The notes below the pieces were generated by a model. It was not told the DNA's origin. It worked only from the letters and a program-made list of their open reading frames with translations, and did no database searches. This document shows positions 1 through 6,015 of a DNA stretch of 26,952 nt, one piece after another (positions within the stretch are counted from its first letter, which is position 1; each line of letters starts with the position of its first letter). Source of the stretch: DAOTWP01 sp034435675 (GTDB lineage Bacteria; Chloroflexota; Anaerolineae; Aggregatilineales; Phototrophicaceae); contig DAOTWP010000039.1 of NCBI GenBank assembly GCA_034435675.1, forward strand, positions 1 through 26,952. Reading direction: 5' to 3'. Made by a program: the position numbers and the translations under genes.

Positions 1-7
1 AATTGGG

Positions 8-64
8 TTGCTCCCCGCTCCTAGTGCCGAAGGCACGATCGGGCGAGGGGTTGGGGGTGAGGGC
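8..64. repeat. Imperfect palindromic intergenic repeat, GC-rich
   Basis: An imperfect hairpin lies upstream of gatB. Its inner stem is perfect: GTGCC (24-28), loop GAA, GGCAC (32-36). It is flanked by CTCCCC (11-16) and GAGGGG (45-50), then a purine run of the form TTGGGGGTGAGGG. From general knowledge, hairpins with this GTGCC/GGCAC core and a GAGGGGTTGGGGGTGAGGG tail recur between genes in many GC-rich bacterial genomes. That it is a dispersed repeat here is inferred, because only this one clear copy is visible. Confidence 0.45.
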
Positions 65-146
65 TAGACAAGGGCATCGGGTGTCATGCTCATCTTGTTG
101 GACTACTAGCCCGATTTAGAAGCAGGAGCGCTGCCGCCAGTTGTGG

Positions 147-152
147 TACAAT
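147..152 (+). promoter_or_regulatory. Putative extended -10 promoter of gatB
   Basis: TACAAT at 147-152 is preceded by TGG (144-146), giving an extended -10 element (TGnTACAAT). No good -35 hexamer is visible 16-18 nt upstream. Transcription would start near 159, leaving a leader of about 38 nt before the gatB ATG at 197. Confidence 0.4.
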
Positions 153-196
153 CTGTGCCAGAATGAACCCATACACACCTAACAGGACAGCGATCT

Positions 197-1654
197 ATGA
201 GCGACTGGAAGCCGATTATCGGCTTGGAGATTCACGCCGAACTGGAAACCAGAAGTAAGATGTTCAGTGCCTGCCCGGTGGTGGACAGCGTCGAGGCAGC
301 GCCGAACACCGCCGTTGATCCCCTGTCGCTGGGCATGCCCGGCACACTGCCGGTGATCAATATGCAGGCGATGGACTTTGGCATGATGGTGGGGCTGGCG
401 CTCAACTGCGAAATCCCGCCCGTGAACCAGTTTTCGCGCAAGAGCTACTTCTACCCTGACCTGCCCAAAGGCTACCAGATCAGCCAGTATGACCGCCCGC
501 TTGCTGTCAACGGTTATGTGGACATTGAACTTGCCGACGGCAGCAGCAAGCGCATTCGCGTGCGCCGCGCGCATATGGAGGAAGACACCGGCAAGCTGAC
601 GCACTGGGGCGGCGGCGGGTCACTGGTGGATTACAACCGCGCCGGCGTGCCGCTGCTGGAAATCGTCTCCGAGCCGGACATCTTCAGCGCGGAAGAGGCG
701 GAAGTGTACGGGCGCAAAATCCGCGCGATTCTGCGCGCGCTGGGCGTCAACAGCGGCGATATGTCCAAAGGCGTGCTGCGCTTCGAGGCAAACGTCAGTG
801 TGATGCACAGGACCGACACAGAATTCCGCACGCGCACGGAGATCAAGAATCTCAACAGCCTGCGCAATATGTACCGCGCCATTGAGTACGAAGTCGCCCG
901 GCAGATCAAGCTGTACGAAAGCGGCGCTACGGTCAAACAGGCGACACTCGGTTGGGATGAGGCGGGCGCGAAGGTGGTCATCCAGCGCTACAAGGAACGC
1001 CCGGACGAATACCGCTACTTCCCCGAACCGGATTTGCCCATCGTGGAGGTCAGCCGGGAATGGGTCGAGCGTGTGCGCGCCCTGCTGCCGGAACTGCCGG
1101 ACGCCAAAAAGCAGCGCTTCATGCGCGACTACGGGCTGACCGCCTATGACGCCACGCGCCTGACCGAGGAAAAGGCAGTCGCCGCGTGGTACGAAGCTGC
1201 GCTCAGCGCCGGGGCAAATGCCAAAACTGCCGCCAATTACATGATCAGCAGCCTGTTCGGCATCATGAGCAATAACAACATCCCGCCGGAAGACATCGCC
1301 AGCATCAGGATCAGCCCGGCGGCGTTCGCGGCGGTGATGCAAATGGTGGACAGCAGCCAGTTGAACAAGGGCAGCGCGATTCGCGTGCTGGAACTGATGT
1401 GGGAGGGCGGCGAATCGGCAGCGGCGATTGTCGCGCGCGAAGGGCTGGCACAGGTCAGCGACAGCGGCGCGATTGCCGAGGCGGTGGCGCAGGTGCTGGC
1501 GACCAACGACAAAATGGTGCAGGACTATCTGAGCGGCAAGGATAAGCTGTTTGGCGCGCTGATGGGGCAGTGCATGAAGGCACTGGGCGGCAAGGGCAAC
1601 CCGGCAGTCGTGACCGACGTGCTCAAGGCAGAGCTGGAGAAGCTGCGCGGCTGA
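197..1654 (+). CDS. gatB: Asp/Glu-tRNA(Asn/Gln) amidotransferase subunit B
   Basis: GatB is the tRNA-binding, kinase-like subunit of the GatCAB amidotransferase. The complex converts mischarged Glu-tRNA(Gln), and often Asp-tRNA(Asn), to Gln-tRNA and Asn-tRNA in the cytoplasm. The 485-residue product has the family's usual length. It carries the GatB hallmarks in order: IIGLEIHAELETRSKMF near the N-terminus, LPKGYQISQYDRPL, RAHMEEDTGKLTH, DYNRAGVPLLEIVSEPD and GVLRFEANVSV. A helical YqeY-like tail forms roughly the last 150 residues and ends in GNPAVVTDVLKAELEKL. The ATG at 197 has AGGA 9 nt upstream. No gatA or gatC is in the window, so the subunits are not all encoded together unless they lie just upstream of base 1. 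The gene is convergent with the small gene that follows. Confidence 0.97.
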   Translation: MSDWKPIIGLEIHAELETRSKMFSACPVVDSVEAAPNTAVDPLSLGMPGTLPVINMQAMDFGMMVGLALNCEIPPVNQFSRKSYFYPDLPKGYQISQYDRPLAVNGYVDIELADGSSKRIRVRRAHMEEDTGKLTHWGGGGSLVDYNRAGVPLLEIVSEPDIFSAEEAEVYGRKIRAILRALGVNSGDMSKGVLRFEANVSVMHRTDTEFRTRTEIKNLNSLRNMYRAIEYEVARQIKLYESGATVKQATLGWDEAGAKVVIQRYKERPDEYRYFPEPDLPIVEVSREWVERVRALLPELPDAKKQRFMRDYGLTAYDATRLTEEKAVAAWYEAALSAGANAKTAANYMISSLFGIMSNNNIPPEDIASIRISPAAFAAVMQMVDSSQLNKGSAIRVLELMWEGGESAAAIVAREGLAQVSDSGAIAEAVAQVLATNDKMVQDYLSGKDKLFGALMGQCMKALGGKGNPAVVTDVLKAELEKLRG

Positions 1655-1687
1655 GGCGCTGCGGGGAACCCGGCTTTGAAGGTGGGC

Positions 1688-1717
1688 GGGGCGTGCCTGT
1701 GGCATTCGCCTCGCCCC
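1688..1717. terminator. Possible hairpin between convergent genes
   Basis: GGGGCG (1688-1693) can pair with CGCCCC (1712-1717), with an inner TGCC/GGCA stem. It sits 34 nt after the gatB stop in the convergent gap to the next gene, where a bidirectional terminator is expected. The stem is interrupted and no U-tract follows, so this is tentative. It may instead be another copy of a dispersed hairpin. Confidence 0.25.
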
Positions 1718-1849
1718 TGCGGTGTTGGAGCATTGCAGAGAGTCAGAAGCGGTCTGTATATGCGTGATTTTTCCCGTAGAAGCGAAACATCTTTTGCCCC
1801 GCCACACGCGATGATGATTGAATCTTCAGACAGCCTCTCAGCCATCTGG

Positions 1850-2209
1850 TCACGGCGTCGGGTGCAGTTCCTCGTGATAATGGGTCGTTTCATGTTTGCC
1901 GCGCAGCGCTTGCAGCTCGCCAATCAGCTCGTGCAGTTTGGGGCGCTGGTCCCCGACAAACTGTGCCGCAACCGGACGCCCCTGCGCCTTAATCAGCACA
2001 AACTCCGCCATGTCGTTGGCACCATCCAGTAACTGCACCTCGCGAATTTCGTCAAGGCGCACCACGCGCTCACGCGGGATAAATACCGCTAACAGTGCTG
2101 CAACCAGATCCGTGCGCTCGATGACCAATGCCTGCGGGTATAAAGTCAGCACACAGCCGATGCCCTGAATTGCCATTAAGGGCTGGTCACTATAGGGAGA
2201 AGTATCCAT
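1850..2209 (-). CDS. Small PH-like domain protein, unknown function
   Basis: A 119-residue protein starting MDTSPYSDQPL. The body alternates short hydrophobic strands with charged turns (VLTLYPQALVIERT, AVFIPRERVVRLDEI, EFVLIKAQG) and ends in an amphipathic helix (PKLHELIGELQAL). This is the pattern of small bacterial PH-like domains; the fold assignment is inference from that pattern. There is no signal peptide or membrane segment. The reading frame is open further upstream to 2326, but the ATG at 2209 is preferred: it has AAAGGA 7 nt upstream and lies about 27 nt behind a perfect TATAAT. The C-terminus is His/Glu rich (HETTHYHEELH). It is transcribed divergently from ssb, and its function is not known. 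Confidence 0.75.
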   Translation of the reverse strand: MDTSPYSDQPLMAIQGIGCVLTLYPQALVIERTDLVAALLAVFIPRERVVRLDEIREVQLLDGANDMAEFVLIKAQGRPVAAQFVGDQRPKLHELIGELQALRGKHETTHYHEELHPTP

Positions 2210-2242
2210 GCCTTGATCCTTTCGGGCAATCTGACTGCCTAT

Positions 2243-2271
2243 ATTATAGCCCACTTTAACCTTGCGGAGAA
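2243..2271 (-). promoter_or_regulatory. Promoter of the small PH-like gene
   Basis: Read on the minus strand, TATAAT occupies 2248-2243, with a weak -35 (TTCTCC, 2271-2266) 17 nt upstream. Transcription would start near 2236, about 27 nt before the ATG at 2209. The -10 is a perfect consensus match. Confidence 0.5.
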
Positions 2272-2340
2272 CGTAACAAACGTCACCAGTTGTGCGAAAC
2301 CCCTGCAAAGCGGGGGGTAGATTCATCGGAGGAAATGTGC

Positions 2341-2356
2341 TAGAATATAAGTTCTA
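2341..2356. promoter_or_regulatory. LexA-box-like dyad upstream of ssb
   Basis: TAGAA (2341-2345) and TTCTA (2352-2356) form an inverted repeat with a 6-nt spacer. The core GAAT-ATAA-GTTC is one base from GAAC-N4-GTTC, the half-site pattern of Gram-positive-type LexA boxes. It lies in the divergent promoter region of the small PH-like gene and ssb. ssb is an SOS gene in some bacteria, so a LexA operator is plausible but unproven. Confidence 0.35.
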
Positions 2357-2394
2357 AGCAAGTGTGAAATCCGGCAAAAACAGCAGGGCTACGT

Positions 2395-2400
2395 TATAAT
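2395..2400 (+). promoter_or_regulatory. -10 element of the ssb promoter
   Basis: A perfect TATAAT lies about 93 nt before the ssb start at 2494. The -35 region is poor (CGGCAA around 2372-2377), which suggests an activator or a weak basal promoter. Confidence 0.4.
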
Positions 2401-2493
2401 GCTGGTGATGATGTCATCTATCGGTGTTGATCCGTGTTCAGTGTTGCAACTGATCCCTATTTGCCGGAACACCAGCAGTCAGGAGAGATGAGC

Positions 2494-2901
2494 ATGGCAG
2501 GTTTTGCGCAGACCATCATCGTGGGCAACGTGGGACGTGACCCGCAGTTAAAATATACACAGTCCGGCGTCGCGGTATGCGATTTCAGTGTGGCAGTGAC
2601 ACGGCGGCTTGGCAAGAGCGACAGCGGCGAACAGCGTGAGAAAACAACGTGGTACCGTGTGACCGTATGGCGGCAGCAGGCGGAGATCGCAGCACAATAT
2701 GTGCGCAAGGGAACGCAGATCATGGTCGTCGGTACAGTCGAAGCGTCGGCGTATCTGGACAAGGCGGGGCAGCCTGCGGCATCGCTGGAATTAACGGCAG
2801 ACAACTTCCAACTGCTCGGCAGACGGGACGAGGCGGAAGGGTCGCGGGCGTACAACGAATTCGCGCCGCCGGACGAAAACCTCGGCGATATTCCGTTCTA
2901 G
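2494..2901 (+). CDS. ssb: Single-stranded DNA-binding protein
   Basis: SSB coats single-stranded DNA in replication, recombination and repair and recruits partners through its acidic tip. The 135-residue product begins with the OB-fold (IIVGNVGRDPQLKYTQSG, then the strand WYRVTVWRQQAEIAAQYVRKG and the IMVVGTVEA segment). A short linker follows, ending in the canonical tip DENLGDIPF. The chosen start is the ATG at 2494 (MAGFAQ), 8 nt behind AGGAG at 2481. An in-frame ATG at 2488 is only 2 nt from that site, and one at 2434 would add a non-conserved extension. The linker is short compared with proteobacterial SSBs. The gene appears to be transcribed alone. Confidence 0.95.
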   Translation: MAGFAQTIIVGNVGRDPQLKYTQSGVAVCDFSVAVTRRLGKSDSGEQREKTTWYRVTVWRQQAEIAAQYVRKGTQIMVVGTVEASAYLDKAGQPAASLELTADNFQLLGRRDEAEGSRAYNEFAPPDENLGDIPF

Positions 2902-2961
2902 CGCAGAAGTGTACCAGCCCTGTAGCACAGCGCTGAGCGTGGGGTACAATCGGGGCGCTGC

Positions 2962-2986
2962 TGCTGCCCGCTGTGGCGCGGCAGCA
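2962..2986 (+). other. Hairpin in the leader of the DUF3467 operon
   Basis: TGCTGCC (2962-2968) and GGCAGCA (2980-2986) form a perfect 7-bp stem with an 11-nt loop. A -10-like TACAAT lies just upstream at 2945-2950, so the hairpin would sit at the very 5' end of the operon's mRNA. It has no U-tract. It may be an mRNA-stabilising 5' structure or a remnant ssb terminator. Confidence 0.35.
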
Positions 2987-3018
2987 CCCTGATTACGCTA
3001 TGCTGAACGGAGCGCTCG

Positions 3019-3348
3019 ATGACTCAGCCGCCTACCCCCCCCAACCAACAGCCGCGCCAACTGCGACTGGAAATCCCGGCAAACCTGACCGCTGACTATG
3101 CCAACGGCGCGGTGATTATGCAGACGCCGACGGAAATCATCCTCGATTTTGTCCAGATTTTCCCGAATGACCCGCGCGCCCGTGTGCAGCGCCGTATCGC
3201 CCTGACACCCACCGCCGCCAAGCTGTTTCTGCAAGCGCTTCAGACTAACCTGGAACGCTTCGAGCAGCAGCATGGCGAAATCAAGACGCCGCCCACGCTG
3301 GCAGACCAGTTGTTCGGCGCGATCAAGCCCGACCAGAACGAAGGTTAA
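3019..3348 (+). CDS. DUF3467 family protein
   Basis: A 109-residue protein. After a Pro/Gln-rich N-terminus of about 18 residues it shows the DUF3467 pattern: EIPANLTADYANGAVIMQTPTEIILDFVQIFP, then a charged PRARVQRRIALTP strand and a helix AAKLFLQALQTNLERFEQQHG. Family members are small cytoplasmic proteins of unknown function, common in Chloroflexota, Planctomycetota and archaea. There is no signal peptide, membrane segment or catalytic motif. A -10-like TACAAT at 2945-2950 probably serves the operon. The gene is followed after 6 nt by the translin-like gene, so the two are very likely co-transcribed and may work together. Confidence 0.85.
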   Translation: MTQPPTPPNQQPRQLRLEIPANLTADYANGAVIMQTPTEIILDFVQIFPNDPRARVQRRIALTPTAAKLFLQALQTNLERFEQQHGEIKTPPTLADQLFGAIKPDQNEG

Positions 3349-3354
3349 ACGCCC

Positions 3355-3993
3355 ATGTTTGACGACCTGAGCACTACTGCCGACGCCGTGCGCGCAGACC
3401 TGACGGCGCGCAATGCCGCGCGCGATGCCGCCCTGAACCAGTCCCGCGAGCTGATCCGCCACTGTGCCGAATGCATCCGCGCCATTCACCGCCGCGAATG
3501 GGACAGCGCCGCCGGGAAGCTGACCCTGATTCGCAAACTGGCGGATGATCTGAAAGCGGTGGTCGCCGGCTACCCTGATCTGTACCACACTGGCTATTCG
3601 CAGGACGCGCTCAAAGAGGTCGTCGAGGCGCACGCGCTCTACGCCATCCTGCGCGAAGACCCGCTGCCCTCGCCGCAGACGCTGGGCGTGGAAAGCGCCG
3701 CCTACCTCAACGGATTGGCAGAGGCTGGCACGGAACTCCGCCGTTTCATACTGGACATCATGCGCCGCGAAGACAGCCACAGCACCGAAGCGGAACGCCT
3801 GCTGGACTGGATGGACGCGATTTATGACCAGATGGTCACGTTCGATTTTCCCGATGCGCTCACCGGCGGTTTGCGGCGGCAGACGGATGTGTTTCGCGGG
3901 GTGCTGGAACGCACACGCGGCGACCTGACCACCAGCCTGCGCGAGCAGCGCTTACAGGATGCCCTGCGCCGCGCCGAGGACAAGCTGGGGTAG
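3355..3993 (+). CDS. Translin/TRAX-family protein, possible nuclease
   Basis: A 212-residue all-helical protein with the translin-family layout. Helices near 20-75 include IRHCAECIRAIHRREWDSA, followed by DALKEVVEAHALYAIL (84-99), GVESAAYLNGLAEAGTELRR (111-130) and FDFPDALTGGLRRQTDVFRGVLERTRGDL (163-191). This last segment matches the family block of FD.P..L..LRRK.D..R...E....DL. Eukaryotic translin/TRAX form C3PO, an RNase, and archaeal homologues form similar barrels. The acidic positions of TRAX appear kept: an E-x-x-E pair (E88, E91), and E123/E127 where TRAX has D and E. RNase activity is therefore plausible but inferred. It lies 6 nt after the DUF3467 gene, with AAGG about 11 nt before the ATG. 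Confidence 0.85.
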   Translation: MFDDLSTTADAVRADLTARNAARDAALNQSRELIRHCAECIRAIHRREWDSAAGKLTLIRKLADDLKAVVAGYPDLYHTGYSQDALKEVVEAHALYAILREDPLPSPQTLGVESAAYLNGLAEAGTELRRFILDIMRREDSHSTEAERLLDWMDAIYDQMVTFDFPDALTGGLRRQTDVFRGVLERTRGDLTTSLREQRLQDALRRAEDKLG

Positions 3994-4075
3994 TGTCTGA
4001 CTATAAACCTGCCAGGGGTTTATGCCGGGTGGGGGCATGCCGCCAGCCCCCGGCGCAATCCATGCTATACTCTGG

Positions 4076-4081
4076 TTGTGT
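4076..4081 (+). promoter_or_regulatory. Extended -10 element upstream of Uma2 gene
   Basis: TATACT at 4076-4081 is preceded by TGC (4073-4075), giving an extended -10 element. No convincing -35 is present. Transcription would start near 4088, leaving only about 17 nt before the ATG at 4105. Confidence 0.35.
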
Positions 4082-4104
4082 CAACGAGCTGATTGGAGCG
4101 CACG

Positions 4105-4665
4105 ATGGCTGCTGGAGATGCTGCCGTTGAAAAACGGCTGACGGTTGAGGAATTCGACGCCTTTGCCGCGCTGCCGGAAAACGAAGACCGGCTGCTGGAA
4201 TTCATCCTGGGAGAAATTTCCGAAGTGTCCACCAATCCACGCGGTTCAAAACTTGGTGCACGGATGGTCAGGCTTATTGGTAACATCGTGGAAGATCGGA
4301 ATCTGGGGCATGTGACCGGAGCAGATGGTGGTTACAGGGTCTCTGGTGAGCGCTACATTCCCGATGCAGCGTTCATCAGCTATGCGCGCCAGCCAGAACT
4401 GCCGGCGTCGGGCGGGTATAACCCCAACCCACCGGACCTGGCGGTAGAAGTCTTTTCACCGTCGGACTCAGAACGCAAACTGGCGACGAAAGTGCATAAT
4501 TATGTTCTCGCCGGAACCACCGTGTGGGTGCTGTACCCGGACACACAGGAAATCGAAGTCTTTGTTCCTGGACAGCCGTCAAAATCGCTGCACATAGGTG
4601 ACACGCTGGACGGTGGCGCGCTGCTGCCGGGGTTCTCTGTGCCGCTGGCAGAGATTTTCAAATAG
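4105..4665 (+). CDS. Uma2 family endonuclease-like protein (DUF820)
   Basis: A 186-residue protein of the Uma2/DUF820 family, which has a restriction-endonuclease PD-(D/E)xK fold and is greatly expanded in Cyanobacteria and Chloroflexota. The N-terminal LTVEEFDAFAALPENEDRLLEFILGEI matches the family start. The candidate catalytic residues are D87 (YIPDAAF), E115 (PPDLAVEVFSPSD) and K129 (KLATKVHNY). The C-terminal WVLYPDTQEIEVF and GALLPGFSVPLAEIF blocks are also typical. The nuclease fold is established for the family, but the biological role is not. The ATG at 4105 is preferred over the in-frame TTG at 4093 because GGAG lies 6 nt before it. It is monocistronic, ended by the hairpin at 4685-4717. 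Confidence 0.9.
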   Translation: MAAGDAAVEKRLTVEEFDAFAALPENEDRLLEFILGEISEVSTNPRGSKLGARMVRLIGNIVEDRNLGHVTGADGGYRVSGERYIPDAAFISYARQPELPASGGYNPNPPDLAVEVFSPSDSERKLATKVHNYVLAGTTVWVLYPDTQEIEVFVPGQPSKSLHIGDTLDGGALLPGFSVPLAEIFK

Positions 4666-4684
4666 AGATGCATCCCAACGTGAA

Positions 4685-4717
4685 CCGGTCAGCAGATCCT
4701 GCGCAGATGCTGACCGG
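4685..4717. terminator. Bidirectional terminator-type hairpin
   Basis: CCGGTCAGCA (4685-4694) and TGCTGACCGG (4708-4717) form a perfect 10-bp stem with a 13-nt loop, placed in the 61-nt gap between two convergent genes. There is no U-tract on either strand, so it may act as a transcript-end stabiliser rather than a strong intrinsic terminator. Confidence 0.6.
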
Positions 4718-4726
4718 CTGAACTCG

Positions 4727-5797
4727 CTAGCGATAGACCCCCGTCGGGAAATTCACCGCCAGCTTGGCTGGCTTGGGCTGCCCGCCCGGCGTGTCCCAGG
4801 GCATCACATCCCCGCGTGACCAGTCGATTTTCTGTGCATAAGCTCTGCCGATGCGCACCATCAGTTCCACCTCGTCTGCGCGCGCGGAGTCGAGTGTCAG
4901 GTTTTTGGGGTCAAGCGTGCCAGGATCAACGCCGAGCATGGTGCTGACACTGTCACGTTCCAGCAGCGGGTTATAACGCCGGAAGTCCAGCCGCCTGCCG
5001 TAAATCGCACGGGTGTTAAACGCCTGGTCGATCGCCGCATCATACAGCCCGGCAATGACGACATACTGCACCCAGTTGAGCAGCCAGAAGCGTCCCGCCG
5101 CACCTTCTCCCTGATTAATCGGTGTATGCCCTGTGCCCAGCGACATCAGCAGTACGTTGCCGTCGCTGAAGCCCGCTGCCGCGCCGATGTACTCCAGCGC
5201 TTCGGTAGCAGCGGCAAGGCAGGGATTGCCATACGACCCCACACCGCCGTCGATCAGGTTGCCCAGCACCGGCGGGAAGTAGATCGGCGCTGCGCCGCTG
5301 GCAGCCACCGCGCCGGACAGCGGTGCGTCGGCAAAGGCGGGCGCGCCGGGACCCGCGTTGACAATGTAGTAGGTTGTGCCCGTGCGCACGTCTTTCGTCG
5401 TCAGCAGCAGAATCGGCTTGCTGATGTCCCTTACTTTGCGCCCTTCGACATAGGGCACCAGCGTCGCCAGAAACGGACCGAAGTTGTACATCGAGCGCAG
5501 CCCGCCAAAGACATAGCGCAGCCATTTGCCCGCTCCACTTTGCGTGCGGAATGCCTCCGGCAATTTGTCGCGGTAAATCTCGTTGAGGATGCGCTCGGCG
5601 GACAGCCCCACCGCCAGCGCCGCCGCGATAATCGCCCCGGTGCTGGTGCCTACCACCATATCGAACAATTCGTAGGCGGGTTTACCCGTCATCTGTTCCA
5701 GTTCCGCCAGCATTGCCGCCGGGATCACGCCGCGCATCCCCCCGCCGTCAATCGACAGAATCACCTTTTTGCCCGTTGGGTTAAAGTCCAGCGCCAT
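4727..5797 (-). CDS. Patatin-like phospholipase
   Basis: A 356-residue protein with a complete patatin-type catalytic apparatus. The oxyanion hole is DGGGMRG (17-23), the nucleophile elbow is GTSTG (50-54, Ser52) and the catalytic aspartate is in DGG (183-185, Asp183). Patatins cleave acyl chains from membrane lipids. Bacterial members include secreted toxins, housekeeping lipases and effectors of anti-phage systems such as CBASS. There is no signal peptide, so it is probably cytoplasmic. The ATG at 5797 (MALDFNPTGKK) is chosen because AGGGG lies 7 nt upstream; in-frame ATGs at 5821 and 5836 lack a ribosome site. It is divergent from the TIR gene, and its promoter carries a perfect palindrome. 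No nucleotidyltransferase or other defence activator lies next to it, so a defence role is only a hypothesis. Confidence 0.92.
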   Translation of the reverse strand: MALDFNPTGKKVILSIDGGGMRGVIPAAMLAELEQMTGKPAYELFDMVVGTSTGAIIAAALAVGLSAERILNEIYRDKLPEAFRTQSGAGKWLRYVFGGLRSMYNFGPFLATLVPYVEGRKVRDISKPILLLTTKDVRTGTTYYIVNAGPGAPAFADAPLSGAVAASGAAPIYFPPVLGNLIDGGVGSYGNPCLAAATEALEYIGAAAGFSDGNVLLMSLGTGHTPINQGEGAAGRFWLLNWVQYVVIAGLYDAAIDQAFNTRAIYGRRLDFRRYNPLLERDSVSTMLGVDPGTLDPKNLTLDSARADEVELMVRIGRAYAQKIDWSRGDVMPWDTPGGQPKPAKLAVNFPTGVYR

Positions 5798-5834
5798 CGT
5801 GTGCCCCTTTTTGCGTAACATAATAGATGTTTTC

Positions 5835-5856
5835 ATTATATTGCCATACTGGCAAT
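5835..5856 (-). promoter_or_regulatory. Patatin promoter -10 with 17-bp palindromic operator
   Basis: On the minus strand TATAAT lies at 5840-5835. Directly upstream, ATTGCCA-TAC-TGGCAAT (5840-5856) is a perfect inverted repeat with 7-bp arms, filling the space between the -10 and the expected -35. This is the classic position for a repressor operator. It could also affect the TIR promoter about 60 nt away. Confidence 0.6.
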
Positions 5857-5912
5857 CCTGCTTGACTGTCCGCAGGTACTGATCGCTGCTTACGTTCGCG
5901 GCGCACTTTTGT

Positions 5913-5918
5913 TATAGT
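5913..5918 (+). promoter_or_regulatory. -10 element for the TIR gene
   Basis: TATAGT at 5913-5918 lies about 98 nt before the TIR start codon at 6016. The hexamer 17 nt upstream (TTACGT, 5890-5895) is a poor -35. Confidence 0.35.
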
Positions 5919-6015
5919 GAAACCGAAGGCGTGATCGCAGCCAGCACACGGGCGGACCGCTTTCAGGGGCGTGCTTGCTCATTCATTCCTACTGCGCACA
6001 GGAAAGCAGGACATT

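Noticed and set aside
620..1807. 395-codon open frame antisense to gatB
   Set aside because: It has shadow composition and no recognisable domain. gatB is certain on the other strand.
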